Assembly: GCA_903828515.1 (NCBI GenBank)
Contig: CAIKMD010000003.1
Coordinates: 186,001 to 250,000, forward strand
DNA: 64,000 nt
Source of the DNA: an uncultured Rhodospirillales bacterium
Lineage (GTDB): Bacteria; Pseudomonadota; Alphaproteobacteria; ATCC43930; CGMCC-115725
Direction of reading: 5' to 3'
The notes below the pieces were generated by a model. It had not been told where the DNA came from. It did not search any database and was given only the letters and a program-made list of their open reading frames with translations. Shown here one piece after another: positions 52,925 to 63,240 of the stretch. The translations under genes and the position numbers were made by a program. Within the stretch, counting starts at the first letter, position 1, and each line of letters begins with the position of its first letter.

Positions 52925-53455
52925 TCACGGGTTTCGCCGCGCGGGGGCCGGCGGCGGCGGCGCCTGACGCACGAACAATACGAGGCGCAGCGCGATCTGA
53001 TCGGCGAGTTCCTTGAGCGTGCGTTCGCGCGCGCTGCCCTCCGCGACCTGAGTCGCATAGGCATCGACGAGCTGATTGAAATCGCCGGTCGCCCGGCTGG
53101 CGCCGGTGTAGACCACTTTGCCGGAGACCAATTCCGCGAGCGAGTAGGTGGCGCCCGCAGTGATCTCGCTGCTCGTCGTCGTCGCGTTGCGCTGAATGCC
53201 GAGGTCGCCGCGCGAGACCGTCAGCGTCGTCGTGAGCCGCCAGCGGGCGGGGACGCCCAGACCGCTGGGATTGAGATTCTGGTGCAGGGCCAGTTCGAGA
53301 ATCTGCCCCTGGCGATCAGCGATCGGTGCGATGGAGATGGCCGCCAAAGCCGGGTCCCACTCGTGCGGCCGGCTCGGTGCATAAAGCGGCTGAAAGCCGC
53401 AGCCGCCGAGCATGGCGAGCAGCGCGACGAGACAGCCGCGCCTAGACCACGACAT
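52925..53455 (-). CDS. lptE: LPS-assembly lipoprotein LptE
   Basis: 176 residues. Lipobox LGGC (Cys near 19) followed by GFQPLYAPS, the standard LptE/RlpB start. It partners LptD in lipopolysaccharide insertion at the outer membrane. The C-terminal tail is Pro-rich. Overlaps leuS by 14 bp; the leuS-lptE-holA order is conserved in Gram-negative bacteria. Confidence 0.9.
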   Translation of the reverse strand: MSWSRRGCLVALLAMLGGCGFQPLYAPSRPHEWDPALAAISIAPIADRQGQILELALHQNLNPSGLGVPARWRLTTTLTVSRGDLGIQRNATTTSSEITAGATYSLAELVSGKVVYTGASRATGDFNQLVDAYATQVAEGSARERTLKELADQIALRLVLFVRQAPPPPAPARRNP

Positions 53456-56009
53456 TGACGATCCGATTGGGCACGACGATGGTCTTGCGCGGCGTCTTGC
53501 CCTCGAGCGCCTTCACCACGGCCGGCAAGGCCAGCGCCGTCGCGATCGCGAGATCCTGTTGCGCATCGCGCGGCAGATCGATCGTTCCGCGCAGCTTGCC
53601 GTTGATCTGCACCGCCATCGTCACCGTGTCTTCGGTCGCGAGCGCGGCATCGAAGCTCGGCCATTTCTCGTCGGCGAGCAACCGTCCCGGTCGCAGCGTG
53701 TTCCACAGTTCTTCGGCGAGATGCGGCATCATCGGCCCGAGCAAACGCACCGCCGCTTCCAGCCCCTCGCGCAACACGATGCCGGCGCTGTCTTCCTCCG
53801 TCATGCTTTCGAGCACGTTGGTGAGTTCGCGGATGCGCGCGACCGCGCGGTTGAAACGGAATTTGTCGAGATCGTCGGTGACGTCGCGGATGGTGCGATG
53901 AATAGCACCCCGCAAGTCGGCGAGTTTGGCGGGCCAGGCTTCGGGGCCGCGCGCATCGGGCAGGCCGAGCTTCACCGGCGGCTCGGTTACCAATCGGTGC
54001 AGCCGGTTGACGTAACGCCAGGCGCCCTCGATGCCGGAATCGGTCCATTCGAGATCGCGCTCGGGCGGGCTGTCGGAGAGCAGATAAAGCCGTGCGGTAT
54101 CCGCGCCGTAGGTTTCGACGATCGTATCGAGCCCCACAAGGTTCTTGTGCGACTTCGACATTTTCTCGATGCGGCCGACGGTGACCGGCCGGCCCTTTGC
54201 GTCGACGGCGGTGCCGCCGACTTCCTGGGCCTTGGTGACGTCCTCGGGGAACAGCCACTCGCCCGCTTCGTTCTTGTAGGTCTCGTGACAGACCATGCCT
54301 TGCGTGAACAGACCGGCGAACGGCTCCGACACGCCGAGATAGCCGCATTGCTTCAAGGCGCGGGTGAAGAAGCGCGAATAGAGCAGATGCAGCACCGCGT
54401 GCTCGATGCCGCCGATATATTGATCGACCGACAGCCAGTAATCGACTTCCGCGCGATTCATCGCGGTTGCCGCGCGCGGCGAGCAATAGCGCGCGAAGTA
54501 CCACGACGATTCGAAGAACGTATCGAACGTGTCGGTCTCGCGCTCCGCCTTGCCGCCGCAGGTCGGGCATGCGACGTGCTTCCAGGTCGGATGATGCGCC
54601 AGCGGGTTGCCCGGCTGGTCGAAGGTCACGTCGTCGGGCAAGGTGACCGGCAGATCCTTTTCCGGCACCGGCACGATGCCGCAGGCGGCGCAATGAATCA
54701 CCGGGATCGGGCAGCCCCAATAACGCTGACGCGACACGCCCCAATCGCGCAGGCGATAGGCGATGGTGCGCTCGCCGACCTTGAGATCGACGAGGCGTTT
54801 TGTTGCCGCGCGCTTCGCTTCCGCGGTTTCGAGTCCGTTGAGGAATTCCGAATGGAACGCCGTGCCGCTTTCGGTATATGCCTCGTCGCCGATGGCGAAG
54901 CTCATCGGATCCGCGTCGGGCGGCAACACGACCGGCTTTACCGGCAGCGCGTATTTGCGGGCGAAATCGAGATCGCGCTGATCATGCGCGGGACAGCCGA
55001 AGATCGCGCCGGTGCCGTATTCCATCAGCACGAAGTTGGCGACGTAGACCGGTAATTCCCAGCCCGGCACGAACGGATGCAGGGCTTTGACGCCGGTATC
55101 GAAGCCGCGCTTCTCGGCGGTCTCGAGCACCGCCTCGCTGGTCCCCATGCGGTTGCATTCGGCGATGAATTCGCCGAGCGCGGGATTGTTCTTCGCGGCG
55201 GCGGCGGCGGCCAGCGGATGGTTGGGCGCGATGGCGAGGAACGCGGCGCCGAACAGCGTGTCGGGGCGTGTGGTGAAAATCTCCAGCGGCTCGCGCTGTC
55301 CCTTCAGCGCAAAGAAAACCCGCGCGCCTTCGGATTTGCCGATCCAGTTTTCCTGCATCACGCGGACGCGCTCGGGCCAGCGGTCGAGCGTCTTCAAACC
55401 GTCGAGCAGATCGTCGGCGAAATCGGTGATCTTCAGGAACCATTGCGACAGCAGGCGCTTCTCGACCAGGGCGCCCGAACGCCAGCCACGCCCGTCGATC
55501 ACCTGCTCGTTGGCGAGAACGCTATGCTCGACCGGGTCCCAGTTGACCCAGGATTCCTTGCGATAGGCGAGATTGGCCGCCAGGAAATCCAGGAACATCT
55601 TCTGTTCGTGGCGGTAATATTCCGGGTGGCAGGTCGCGACTTCGCGCCGCCAGTCGTAGGACAGGCCCATCCGCTTCAACTGATCGCGCATCACCGCGAT
55701 GTTGGCGTAGGTCCATTCCCTTGGGTGCACCTTGCCGGCGATCGCCGCGTTTTCGGCGGGCAGGCCGAACGCATCCCACCCCATCGGGTGCAACACGTTG
55801 AAGCCCTGCGCGCGCTTGGTGCGCGCGACGACGTCGCCCATCGTGTAGTTGCGGACATGGCCGACATGGAGTTTCCCCGACGGATAGGGAAACATCTCCA
55901 GCACATAATATTTCGGCCGCGACGGATCGGCCTCGACATGGAAGACGCCGCGGTCGCGCCAGACCGCCTGCCACTTCTCTTCGGTTTCCTTGGCGTTGTA
56001 ACGCGCCAT
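53442..56009 (-). CDS. leuS: Leucyl-tRNA synthetase
   Basis: 855 residues, class Ia. HIGH-type motif [19 protein letters not shown] (about 38-56), CP1 editing domain with [12 protein letters not shown], a CAACG...CPTCGG zinc-like element, and [11 protein letters not shown] (about 612-622). Complete. Confidence 0.97.
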   Translation of the reverse strand: MARYNAKETEEKWQAVWRDRGVFHVEADPSRPKYYVLEMFPYPSGKLHVGHVRNYTMGDVVARTKRAQGFNVLHPMGWDAFGLPAENAAIAGKVHPREWTYANIAVMRDQLKRMGLSYDWRREVATCHPEYYRHEQKMFLDFLAANLAYRKESWVNWDPVEHSVLANEQVIDGRGWRSGALVEKRLLSQWFLKITDFADDLLDGLKTLDRWPERVRVMQENWIGKSEGARVFFALKGQREPLEIFTTRPDTLFGAAFLAIAPNHPLAAAAAAKNNPALGEFIAECNRMGTSEAVLETAEKRGFDTGVKALHPFVPGWELPVYVANFVLMEYGTGAIFGCPAHDQRDLDFARKYALPVKPVVLPPDADPMSFAIGDEAYTESGTAFHSEFLNGLETAEAKRAATKRLVDLKVGERTIAYRLRDWGVSRQRYWGCPIPVIHCAACGIVPVPEKDLPVTLPDDVTFDQPGNPLAHHPTWKHVACPTCGGKAERETDTFDTFFESSWYFARYCSPRAATAMNRAEVDYWLSVDQYIGGIEHAVLHLLYSRFFTRALKQCGYLGVSEPFAGLFTQGMVCHETYKNEAGEWLFPEDVTKAQEVGGTAVDAKGRPVTVGRIEKMSKSHKNLVGLDTIVETYGADTARLYLLSDSPPERDLEWTDSGIEGAWRYVNRLHRLVTEPPVKLGLPDARGPEAWPAKLADLRGAIHRTIRDVTDDLDKFRFNRAVARIRELTNVLESMTEEDSAGIVLREGLEAAVRLLGPMMPHLAEELWNTLRPGRLLADEKWPSFDAALATEDTVTMAVQINGKLRGTIDLPRDAQQDLAIATALALPAVVKALEGKTPRKTIVVPNRIVNVVV

Positions 56010-56055
56010 CGCGCGACGACCGTCCGACCCTTCGGCGTTGATCCGCGGCAGGTTC

Positions 56056-56661
56056 TTACTTGGCCACAGTGGCGATGCGCAGTTGGCGCGCCCGCGTCAG
56101 AATGGCGTTCTCGATATCGGTGCCGGTGTTCTGATCGACCGGTGAATCGGCCCAGTTGCCGCTGGGATCCTTGGCCTGGCGGAACACGCGCGCGCGAACG
56201 CCGTCGGCGCGCAGGTCGCGGCCGAGGATGAAGATGTTGAGCTTGAAACGCTCGTTGGGCGTCTCGGGCGGGCTGTACCAGTCGGTGATGATGGTGCCGC
56301 CGAACGGATCGGCCGAGGCCAGGGGCATGAACGAAACCGTGTCGAGCGAGGCGTGCCAGAGGAAGCTGTTGACGCCGATGCCGGAACCGCCGCTGCCGGC
56401 GGTATCCTTGTCGGGCGCGAACAGAGTCTCGATCAGGCCGCGCGGCTTGTTGGACGGTACGTTGCGATAGTCGCCGAAGATCGAGGGATCCATGTAGCGC
56501 CCTTCGGTACCATAGGGATTCTCGGCGCGGCGCTTGGCATCGGGATCGGTCTGGCCGTCCCAGCGATCGGGGTTGAACCAGCTCGCACAGCCGCCGAGCA
56601 GAACCAGCGTGGCGATGGACAACGTAATTTGGCGCCCTCGGCGGGCGAACATACCGAACAT
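56056..56661 (-). CDS. DUF3576 lipoprotein
   Basis: 201 residues with AAGGAG 7 nt before the ATG at 56661. Lipobox LLGGC (Cys near 25), then a mature domain with [37 protein letters not shown], the DUF3576 core. It sits directly upstream of leuS, where alphaproteobacteria usually keep it. Likely an outer-membrane lipoprotein of unknown function. Confidence 0.88.
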   Translation of the reverse strand: MFGMFARRGRQITLSIATLVLLGGCASWFNPDRWDGQTDPDAKRRAENPYGTEGRYMDPSIFGDYRNVPSNKPRGLIETLFAPDKDTAGSGGSGIGVNSFLWHASLDTVSFMPLASADPFGGTIITDWYSPPETPNERFKLNIFILGRDLRADGVRARVFRQAKDPSGNWADSPVDQNTGTDIENAILTRARQLRIATVAK

Positions 56662-56821
56662 ACGAAAGCTCCTTAAGTCAGGAAGGCCCTCTCCCCGGCC
56701 ACCCCTATCCTAGCACCGGGCATGGTCGGTCGGTCCTTAAATCTTTGTTGTTGCTGTCTTAGCGCCCGTGCCGTGGTGTCGCAATCTTGACCCCGCATCG
56801 GCAATCCAGCAGCTTCGCGTC

Positions 56822-57493
56822 ATGGCCGAAACCGTTTCCATCGCTGATAATCTCGCGGGCCTGCGCCGCCGGATCGACGCCGCCGCGCGCGGTGCCGCGC
56901 GCGACCCCGTCTCGGTCGCGCTGGTCGCGGTGACCAAGACGCACGAAGCGACGGCCGTCGAGGCCGCGATCGAAGCCGGCCAGTCGGTGTTCGGCGAGAA
57001 CCGGGTACAGGAAGCCGAGGGGAAATTTCCGGCGCTGAAGGCGCGGTTTCCCGATCTGCGCCTGCATCTGATTGGGCCGCTTCAGACCAACAAGGTCCGG
57101 CAGGCGGTGGCGCTGTTCGATGCCATCGAAACCGTCGATCGGCCCCGGCTGGCCGAGGCGCTGGCCAAGGAAATGACCCGCCAGGGCAAGCGTCTTGCCT
57201 GCTTCGTCGAGGTCAATATCGGCGCGGAGCCGCAGAAATCGGGGGTTCTGCCGGCCGACGCTGACGGGTTCATCGCCGATTGCCGGGTGCTGGGTCTCGA
57301 TCTGCGCGGTTTGATGTGCATCCCGCCCGAGGGGCGCGACCCTGCCCCCTATTTCAAGGAACTGGCGGCGATCGCGGCGCGCAACGGATTGGCCGAGCTC
57401 AGCATGGGCATGAGCGCCGATTTCGAGACGGCGATCGCCTGCGGCGCCACGCTGGTCCGGGTCGGCACGGCGATTTTCGGGAAACGTGGCTAG
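56822..57493 (+). CDS. YggS-family pyridoxal-phosphate homeostasis protein
   Basis: 223 residues, a single-domain PLP-binding TIM barrel like the N-terminal domain of alanine racemase. VALVAVTKTHEA with the PLP Lys (about residue 39), FGENRVQEAEGKF, HLIGPLQTNKVRQA (with Q in place of the more common N/Q) and LSMGMSADFETAIACGATLVRVGTAIFG are diagnostic. The 3' end overlaps the convergent transpeptidase-like gene by 4 bp. Confidence 0.95.
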   Translation: MAETVSIADNLAGLRRRIDAAARGAARDPVSVALVAVTKTHEATAVEAAIEAGQSVFGENRVQEAEGKFPALKARFPDLRLHLIGPLQTNKVRQAVALFDAIETVDRPRLAEALAKEMTRQGKRLACFVEVNIGAEPQKSGVLPADADGFIADCRVLGLDLRGLMCIPPEGRDPAPYFKELAAIAARNGLAELSMGMSADFETAIACGATLVRVGTAIFGKRG

Positions 57494-58005
57494 GAAACGA
57501 TCACCCGGGAGTCGGCGTCTGCCTCGGCGAGCACGGTGAGCAGATCGTCGTGCCCGAGCGCGACGCAGCCTTCGGTCGGCGTGAATTCGGGCCGGGCGAG
57601 ATGCAGGAAGATCGCGCTGCCCCGCCCCGCGATCACGGGATCGTCGTTGTAGCCCAGCGGCACGATCAGGTCGTAGATCCCGTCGGCCCGCCACAAGGAT
57701 TCGGCGCTCGCCGGATAAGGTAATCGAATCATAAGGTTATACGCGGAATCCGGCGGCGCGTCGCACCATCCGTCGGCGGGATCGAGAGCCTGGGCCGGCA
57801 GCGCGGTGCGCGGCGGCGCCTCGCGATCGGGACGGTAGAGCAGCCGGCGCAGCGCAAACGTCCCGCGCGGCGTGCCGCCATCGCCTTCGCGTTTGTCGCT
57901 TCGCACGCCGCCGCGCCCGATGGCGCATCGCATCGTCCGGTCGCCCCAGCGCGCAACCCCGTCTTGGCCGACGATCAAGTCCATGCGATCACTGTGCCGC
58001 GTCAT
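57490..58005 (-). CDS. L,D-transpeptidase (YkuD)-like protein
   Basis: 171 residues from an ATG at 58005 (alternatives up to 58092 or down to 57984). The C-terminal SAIFLHLARPEFTPTEGCVAL carries the His and Cys of the YkuD active site (H-x(10+)-GC). The GDGGTPRGTFALRRLLYRPDRE block is the usual N-terminal signature. No clear signal peptide is visible with the chosen start. It may act on peptidoglycan cross-links. Confidence 0.82.
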   Translation of the reverse strand: MTRHSDRMDLIVGQDGVARWGDRTMRCAIGRGGVRSDKREGDGGTPRGTFALRRLLYRPDREAPPRTALPAQALDPADGWCDAPPDSAYNLMIRLPYPASAESLWRADGIYDLIVPLGYNDDPVIAGRGSAIFLHLARPEFTPTEGCVALGHDDLLTVLAEADADSRVIVS

Positions 58006-58059
58006 ATGTACCGGGTGGTGAACAATCTCCGGGACGTATGGCCTATATATAGAGCCCTC

Positions 58060-58887
58060 ATGACCATCGCCGACGGCACGCCGCCGATCCAATTACCGCC
58101 CAATCCCGGCTATCGCGAAAGCCGCGATGACGATTCCCGCTTTGGCCGGATGCGCTGGGGCGCGGTCATCGCCGCCGTGCTGTTTCATAGCCTGGTGATC
58201 GTGGCGCTGCTGGTCCGGTGGCCGTTCAATCTCGAGCCCAAGCCTCAACCGCAACCGATCGCGGTCACGCTCGTCACCCAGCCGCCGCCGCCCGCTGCCG
58301 CGGCGACCCCGCCGGCCCCGGCGCCCAAAAAGCCGCCGCCCGCCTTGAAGGAATTGCAGTCGGGCGTCGATCAGGAGACCACCGCGCCGCCGACGGCGGC
58401 CGACAAGGGCGAAGCCGCGGCGCCGCAAACCGCCGAATTGCCCGACGACAAAACCGGCCCGCTCGCGGTACCGAAGCCCAAACCGGCGCAAGCCCAGGCA
58501 CCGAAACCGAAAGAAGCGGCGCGCGAAACCGCGCCGCGCCAGGACCGCCAGGGATCGGTCAACCGTCCGCCGGGCGAAGAGGCGCGGCAAGGCGATCCCT
58601 ATCTCAACGCGCTGTGGGGAATGATCGAACGGCACCGCACCTATCCCAACAAGATCGGACCGCTCGGCCTGAAGCTCGAAGGCACCGCCGTCTATCTGAT
58701 CGCGGTGTTGCCGGACGGCACGCTGCAGAACGTTCATCTCGAACGCTCGGCCGGCGATCCGATCCTCGATGCGACCGCGCGCAACATGATCGAAGCCGCA
58801 GCACCCTTCCCGCCACTACCGCGCTATTATCCGCGCGACGGCGCCGTGCTGTCGGTCACCATTCACATCCTGCCGGGAGCTGGCTGA
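58060..58887 (+). CDS. TonB-like energy-transducing protein
   Basis: 275 residues. One transmembrane helix (about 33-54: WGAVIAAVLFHSLVIVALLV, with a His inside), a long Pro/Ala/Lys-rich region (58-175) that can span the periplasm, and a TonB/TolA-like C-terminal domain (GDPYLNALWGMIERHRTYPNKI...LERSAGDPILDATARNMIEAAAPFPPLP). No exbB/exbD nearby. A TATATAT box ends about 10 bp before the ATG at 58060, so the leader would be very short. Confidence 0.85.
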   Translation: MTIADGTPPIQLPPNPGYRESRDDDSRFGRMRWGAVIAAVLFHSLVIVALLVRWPFNLEPKPQPQPIAVTLVTQPPPPAAAATPPAPAPKKPPPALKELQSGVDQETTAPPTAADKGEAAAPQTAELPDDKTGPLAVPKPKPAQAQAPKPKEAARETAPRQDRQGSVNRPPGEEARQGDPYLNALWGMIERHRTYPNKIGPLGLKLEGTAVYLIAVLPDGTLQNVHLERSAGDPILDATARNMIEAAAPFPPLPRYYPRDGAVLSVTIHILPGAG

Positions 58888-59273
58888 TGAACCCGACATC
58901 TCTGCTGGCCGTCGCCTTCGGCGGCGCGTTCGGATCGGTCGCGCGCTACGCGGTCGGAATTTATGCCGGACGCTGGTTCGGGATGGATTTTCCGTGGGGC
59001 ACGCTGATCATCAACGTGTCGGGCTCGTTCCTGATCGGCGCGCTCGCCGAATCCTTCGCGCTCGCCTGGGATGTCAGCCAAGCGACGCGGGTTTTTCTCG
59101 TCGTCGGGATTTGCGGCGGCTTCACCACTTTCTCGACCTTCTCGCTCGACACGATCACGCTGATCAATCGCGGCGAACTCGTCGCGGCGACTCTCTACAT
59201 CGTCGGCTCGGTGGTGTTGTCGATCGCCGCGCTCTACGCGGCGCTGCACGTCATGCGCTGGTGGTTTGCCTGA
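58887..59273 (+). CDS. crcB: Fluoride channel CrcB/Fluc
   Basis: 128 residues, four helices. FGGAFGSVARYAVG (about 11-24), GTLIINVSGSFLIGAL (about 38-53) and GGFTTFSTFSLDTITL (about 75-90) are the Fluc signatures including the Asn and Phe-box residues. Exports fluoride as a dual-topology dimer. No fluoride riboswitch was recognised upstream; it is translationally linked to the TonB-like gene (start shares a base with its stop). Its last 23 bp overlap the convergent TPR gene. Confidence 0.95.
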   Translation: MNPTSLLAVAFGGAFGSVARYAVGIYAGRWFGMDFPWGTLIINVSGSFLIGALAESFALAWDVSQATRVFLVVGICGGFTTFSTFSLDTITLINRGELVAATLYIVGSVVLSIAALYAALHVMRWWFA

Positions 59274-61029
59274 CGCTTTGCGGCTTGGCGCCGTTGGCGA
59301 GTTCGTCGAGCGCGTCAGCCACCGCGACCATCACGGGTTCCCACCGCCGCGCCGCGCTTTGACGGAACAGCCGTGCGGTCGGATACCACGGACTGTCGCC
59401 GCGCTGTTCCAGCCAGCGCCAATCGGGCGCGTAAGGCAGCAGAACCCAGACCGGCTTGCCGAGCGCGCCGGCGAGATGCGCGACCGATGTGTCGACGGTG
59501 ATGACGAGATCGAGCGCCATGATCGCTGCCGCGGTATCGGCGAAATCGGCGAAGAACGGCGCCAGCACTTCGATCCGCATGCCGGCGGGCGCATGATCCG
59601 CCTGGCTGACCGCCGCGCCCTTCTGCAAGGCGAAGAATGAGACGTTGTCGATAGGCGCGAGCGGCGCCAGCGCCGACAGCGATAGCGAACGATGCCGGTC
59701 GCGCTTGTGCTCGGGCCGTCCGGCCCAGACCAGGCCGACTTTGAGCCCCGAGTGATCGAGACGACGGCGCCAATCGCTGACGGTTTCCGCGTCGGCCTCG
59801 AAATAAGAAGTCGTCGCGGGAATCGAAGCGAGCTCGGTGTTGAAGGCGATCGGCAGGCTCAGTAGCGGGCAGTGCCAGGCGAATTCCGGCAACCGGTCGC
59901 CGAAGGCATAGACCTCGTCGACGCCGGGCATTGATGCAATGAGACGATGCAATTCGACTGGCGCCTCGACGACGACGCGGCCGCCGCGCTCGGCGACCAT
60001 CGGCAAATAACGCGCGAAATGAATCGTGTCGCCGAAGCCCTGCTCGGCATGAATGAGGATGGTCGCGCCGTTCAGGTCTTCGCCGCGCCACTCCGGCTGG
60101 GTGAAGCGCTGCGCCGCGGCGACGTTCCAGCGCCATTCGCGCCAGCCTTCGAAGAGACCGCCCTGCACCAGACAGGCAAGGCCGCGAAACCGATGCGCGT
60201 TCTCGTTCGTCGGATCGAGCGCGAGCGCGCGGCGATAGGCCGCGTCCGCTTCGGCGGGCTTGCCGTCTTCGAGAAACACGTTGCCGAGATTGATATGTGC
60301 CTCGACGTAATGCGGCTGCAGCCGGATGGCCTGCGCAAAGGATTGCGATGCGGCGGCCAGCTCGTCGCGCTGCGCCAGCACATTGCCGAGATTGTTGTGC
60401 GCGGCGACATTGTTGGGCTGGATCGCCAGCACGCAGCGATAACATTCCGCCGCCTGGTCGAGCTGTCCGAGTTCGCTCAAGGCCGCGCCGAGATTGTTAT
60501 AGGCGTCGACGAAACCCGGATCGCTCTGAATCGCTTTCAGATAATAGTCGACGGCCTTTTCGGCCTCGCCGCGCATGGCCAGCACATTGCCGAGATTGAA
60601 CAGCGCCAGGGCGTAATCGGGTTTGAGCGCGAGCGCGGTTTCGAATTCGCGCTGCGCGTTGCTGAACTGGCCTTCGTCCTGCAACACCATGCCGAGATTG
60701 GCGTGTGCTTCGGCAAAATCTTTCTTCAGGGCGATGGCGTGGCGATAGCAGGCGGCGGCCTCGGTGCGCCGGTCGAACGCGCGATAGACGCTGCCGAGAT
60801 TGTTGTGATAGTTGGGCTCGCTGTCGTCGAGCGCGATCGCCTCTTTGATCGACAGCAGCGCCGCGTCGTTGCGGCCGAGCTGATGCTGGACGAGGCCGAT
60901 GAGGTGGTGCGTGCCGGCGTGGCGCGGCTCATCCGCGATGATCGCGCGGTAAAACGTCTCGGCTTCGACCAGCCGTCCGGCCTGGTGCAGCTTGAACGCG
61001 TGGGAATAGGTGTCGGCGAGATTCAGCAT
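59251..61029 (-). CDS. TPR protein with C-terminal glycosyltransferase-9-like domain
   Basis: 592 residues from an ATG at 61029 with GGAG 7 nt upstream. Nine or so tetratricopeptide repeats (pattern A.A..NLG......G....A...Y..A....P) fill residues ~10-290. The rest resembles a GT9/heptosyltransferase fold (HAEQGFGDTIHFARYLPMVAERGGRVVVEAP near 335; VGLVWAGRPEHKRDRHRSLSL near 440; LDLVITVDTSVAHLAGALGKPVWVLLP near 510). TPR-GT fusions often modify proteins or surface glycans; target unknown. Confidence 0.88.
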   Translation of the reverse strand: MLNLADTYSHAFKLHQAGRLVEAETFYRAIIADEPRHAGTHHLIGLVQHQLGRNDAALLSIKEAIALDDSEPNYHNNLGSVYRAFDRRTEAAACYRHAIALKKDFAEAHANLGMVLQDEGQFSNAQREFETALALKPDYALALFNLGNVLAMRGEAEKAVDYYLKAIQSDPGFVDAYNNLGAALSELGQLDQAAECYRCVLAIQPNNVAAHNNLGNVLAQRDELAAASQSFAQAIRLQPHYVEAHINLGNVFLEDGKPAEADAAYRRALALDPTNENAHRFRGLACLVQGGLFEGWREWRWNVAAAQRFTQPEWRGEDLNGATILIHAEQGFGDTIHFARYLPMVAERGGRVVVEAPVELHRLIASMPGVDEVYAFGDRLPEFAWHCPLLSLPIAFNTELASIPATTSYFEADAETVSDWRRRLDHSGLKVGLVWAGRPEHKRDRHRSLSLSALAPLAPIDNVSFFALQKGAAVSQADHAPAGMRIEVLAPFFADFADTAAAIMALDLVITVDTSVAHLAGALGKPVWVLLPYAPDWRWLEQRGDSPWYPTARLFRQSAARRWEPVMVAVADALDELANGAKPQSVRQTTSA

Positions 61030-61177
61030 CAGGGACTCCGAATGTCTTCGGCCTCCCCATAGCAAGAGCCGCGCCAACCAAAATTCAGCGCCTATTCAAT
61101 AACTTAGATGACCGGCGGCCAAGCCGGCGGCGAGGCTTGCCGGACACGACACGGCAAAACCTGCCGCCCTCGGGGCC

Positions 61178-62152
61178 TCAGCCGGCTTTGACGATCTTCT
61201 GGTCGATGGCGCCGAAGACCGATTGTCCGGCGGCGTCCATCATCTCGATCCGGATGCGGTCGCCGAAGCGCATATAAGGAGTCTTGGCGACACCCTGCGC
61301 CGCCTCTTCGACCGATCGCGCTTCGGCGATGGTGGCATAGCCGCGCTTGGCGTCCTGGTTCGACACGGTGCCGCCGCCGACGATGGTGCCGGCGCTGAGC
61401 GCCTGGGTCATCGCGCAATAGGACACCATCTTGTGGAGGCCGTGGACCGATTCGCCGGCATCGGGATCGCCGAACAATTTGCCGTTGAGGGTACAGCGGA
61501 TCGGCAGATGCAGGCGGCTGTCGCGCCACGCGCCGCCGAGCTCATCGGGCGTCACCGCGACCGGCGTGAAGCTCGACGCCGGTTTCGATCGCGTGAAGCC
61601 GAAGCTGCGCGGAAGCTCCTCTTGCTGGAGCGCGCGCATCGACACGTCGTTGACCAGCATGACGAGCTCGATCTTCGACGCCGCCATTTCGGGTGAGGCG
61701 CCATAGGGCACGAAATCCGTCACCACCGCGACCTCGCCCTCGAAATCGATGGCCCAGTCCTCGGTCGCCGCCGGCACGTCCTGGGTCGGCGCGAGGAAAC
61801 CGTCCGAGCGCCCCTGATAGACCGCCGGGTCTTTGAGGAACCATTCCGGCGCGGGCTTGCCCTTGGTCATGCGATAGCGATGCGATTCGTAAGCCGTGCC
61901 GTCGAGCCACTGGAACGAGCGCGGCATCGGCGAATGACACAGCTTCTCGTCGAACGCCTGGGCGGTCTTGATCGTGCCGTCCATCAAGTGTTTGTAGCGG
62001 TCTTCGAGCAGCTTCTTGTTGCGGCCCCAATCCTCGAACGCGGCCAAAAGCGACGGCGCGATGTCCGCCGCCGAGGTCATCTTTTTCAGATCGCGCGAGA
62101 CGACGACGAGGGTGCCGTCGCGTCCGCCTTCACGCAAAGTTGCGAGTTTCAT
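61178..62152 (-). CDS. Fumarylacetoacetate hydrolase family protein, copy 2
   Basis: 324 residues. Metal-ligand acidic motif DWAIDFEGEVAVVTDFVPYG (about 137-156), NDVSMRALQQEELPRSFGF, and TIVGGGTVSNQD near 265 follow the longer FAH subgroup with an N-terminal extension. ATG at 62152 overlaps the dienelactone hydrolase stop, so the two are one operon. Confidence 0.9.
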   Translation of the reverse strand: MKLATLREGGRDGTLVVVSRDLKKMTSAADIAPSLLAAFEDWGRNKKLLEDRYKHLMDGTIKTAQAFDEKLCHSPMPRSFQWLDGTAYESHRYRMTKGKPAPEWFLKDPAVYQGRSDGFLAPTQDVPAATEDWAIDFEGEVAVVTDFVPYGASPEMAASKIELVMLVNDVSMRALQQEELPRSFGFTRSKPASSFTPVAVTPDELGGAWRDSRLHLPIRCTLNGKLFGDPDAGESVHGLHKMVSYCAMTQALSAGTIVGGGTVSNQDAKRGYATIAEARSVEEAAQGVAKTPYMRFGDRIRIEMMDAAGQSVFGAIDQKIVKAG

Positions 62153-62868
62153 GCGAAGATTTCCTTGAAGAAGTCCTGCATCGCGATCCACGAGCGCTTG
62201 TCGGCCTTCTCGTTATAAGCGGCCGGCCCGCCGCCCGATGTCGGCAGGTTCCAGTTGGTGAAGGTGTGCACCGCGCCGCCGTAAGCGACGAGCTGCCAGT
62301 CGACCTTGGCGTCTTCCATTTCCTTTTCGAAGGCGGCGACTTCCGCCGGCGGCACCACCGGATCGACCGCGCCGTGCAGGATCAGGACCTTGCCCTTGAT
62401 GTTCTTGGCGTCGGCCGGCGTCGGCGTGTTGAGCTGGCCGTGAAAGGCGACGGTGCCGAGGACGTTGGCGCCGCTGCGCGCCAGTTCGAGGCCGACGATC
62501 CCGCCGAAGCAATAGCCGACGCTGGCGATCTTCGATTTATCGACGAGCGGATGTTCCTGCAGGCATTTGAGCGCGGCGTTGGCCCGGCCGCGGGTCAGGT
62601 TCCGATCCTGATAATAAGGTGCCGAGATCGGCTCGCATTCGGCATGCGACTTGGCGCGGATGCCCTTGCCGAAGATGTCGGCGGCGAACACGACGTAACC
62701 CATTTCGGCGAGCATGACGCAGCGCTTTTTGACGTAATCGCCGAGCCCGCCCCATTCATGCGCGACCAGGATGCCGGGCCGCTTGCCCGATTTGCCCTCG
62801 TCATAGGCCCAGTAGCCCTCGCAGGTGGTGCTCTCGTGCAGATACTCGTGGTCGTGCGCTTTAATCAC
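62149..62868 (-). CDS. Dienelactone hydrolase family protein, copy 2
   Basis: 239 residues. Nucleophile elbow GYCFGG (Cys near 118), acid residue in HGAVDPVVPP and His in YGGAVHTFTNWN complete the triad. Distinct from the copy at 33511-34215 and closer to broad esterases. Coupled to FAH copy 2, suggesting a shared ring-cleavage product pathway (inference). Confidence 0.9.
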   Translation of the reverse strand: MIKAHDHEYLHESTTCEGYWAYDEGKSGKRPGILVAHEWGGLGDYVKKRCVMLAEMGYVVFAADIFGKGIRAKSHAECEPISAPYYQDRNLTRGRANAALKCLQEHPLVDKSKIASVGYCFGGIVGLELARSGANVLGTVAFHGQLNTPTPADAKNIKGKVLILHGAVDPVVPPAEVAAFEKEMEDAKVDWQLVAYGGAVHTFTNWNLPTSGGGPAAYNEKADKRSWIAMQDFFKEIFA

Positions 62869-62925
62869 CGGAAATCCTCCCTCGTTTTCGTCACCGATTG
62901 CCGGGACTATCTCTCAACCGTCCGG

Positions 62926-62949
62926 CCGGCACGAGTCTTTTCGTGCCGG
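62926..62949. promoter_or_regulatory. Perfect hairpin/operator upstream of the DLH-FAH operon
   Basis: CCGGCACGA-GTCTTT-TCGTGCCGG, a perfect 9-bp inverted repeat, 58 bp upstream of the DLH start. No long T-run follows on the minus strand. It could be an operator or leader structure. Confidence 0.4.
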
Positions 62950-62969
62950 ACCGGGGGCCTGAAATGGCA

Positions 62970-62991
62970 AAAGCCGCCTTGCGGCGGCTTT
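62970..62991 (-). terminator. Intrinsic terminator of tRNA-Gly
   Basis: AAAGCCGCC-TTGC-GGCGGCTTT: 9-bp stem and a 4-nt loop, followed on the minus strand by TTTT, 20 bp downstream of the tRNA 3' end. Confidence 0.8.
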
Positions 62992-63010
62992 CACTAAGTA
63001 TTTGATAAAT

Positions 63011-63085
<75 letters not shown>

Positions 63086-63240
63086 ATCCGAGAGCGAGCG
63101 GATCATAGGGGGGTAAGTGTTGGTTTTCAATTACCGGCGCGGTTATTCGGTTCATGAGGCATTTGGCCGGTCCCGGCCCACCCTTGCGTTAACGCCCCTC
63201 CGCCGCCATTTTTAAGCCGAGGGTCCAAGGGAAAAAGCAC

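Noticed and set aside
58044-58060. Possible leaderless promoter of the TonB-like gene (TATATAT about 10 bp before ATG)
   Set aside because: No convincing -35 element at the right distance; noted in the gene entry only.
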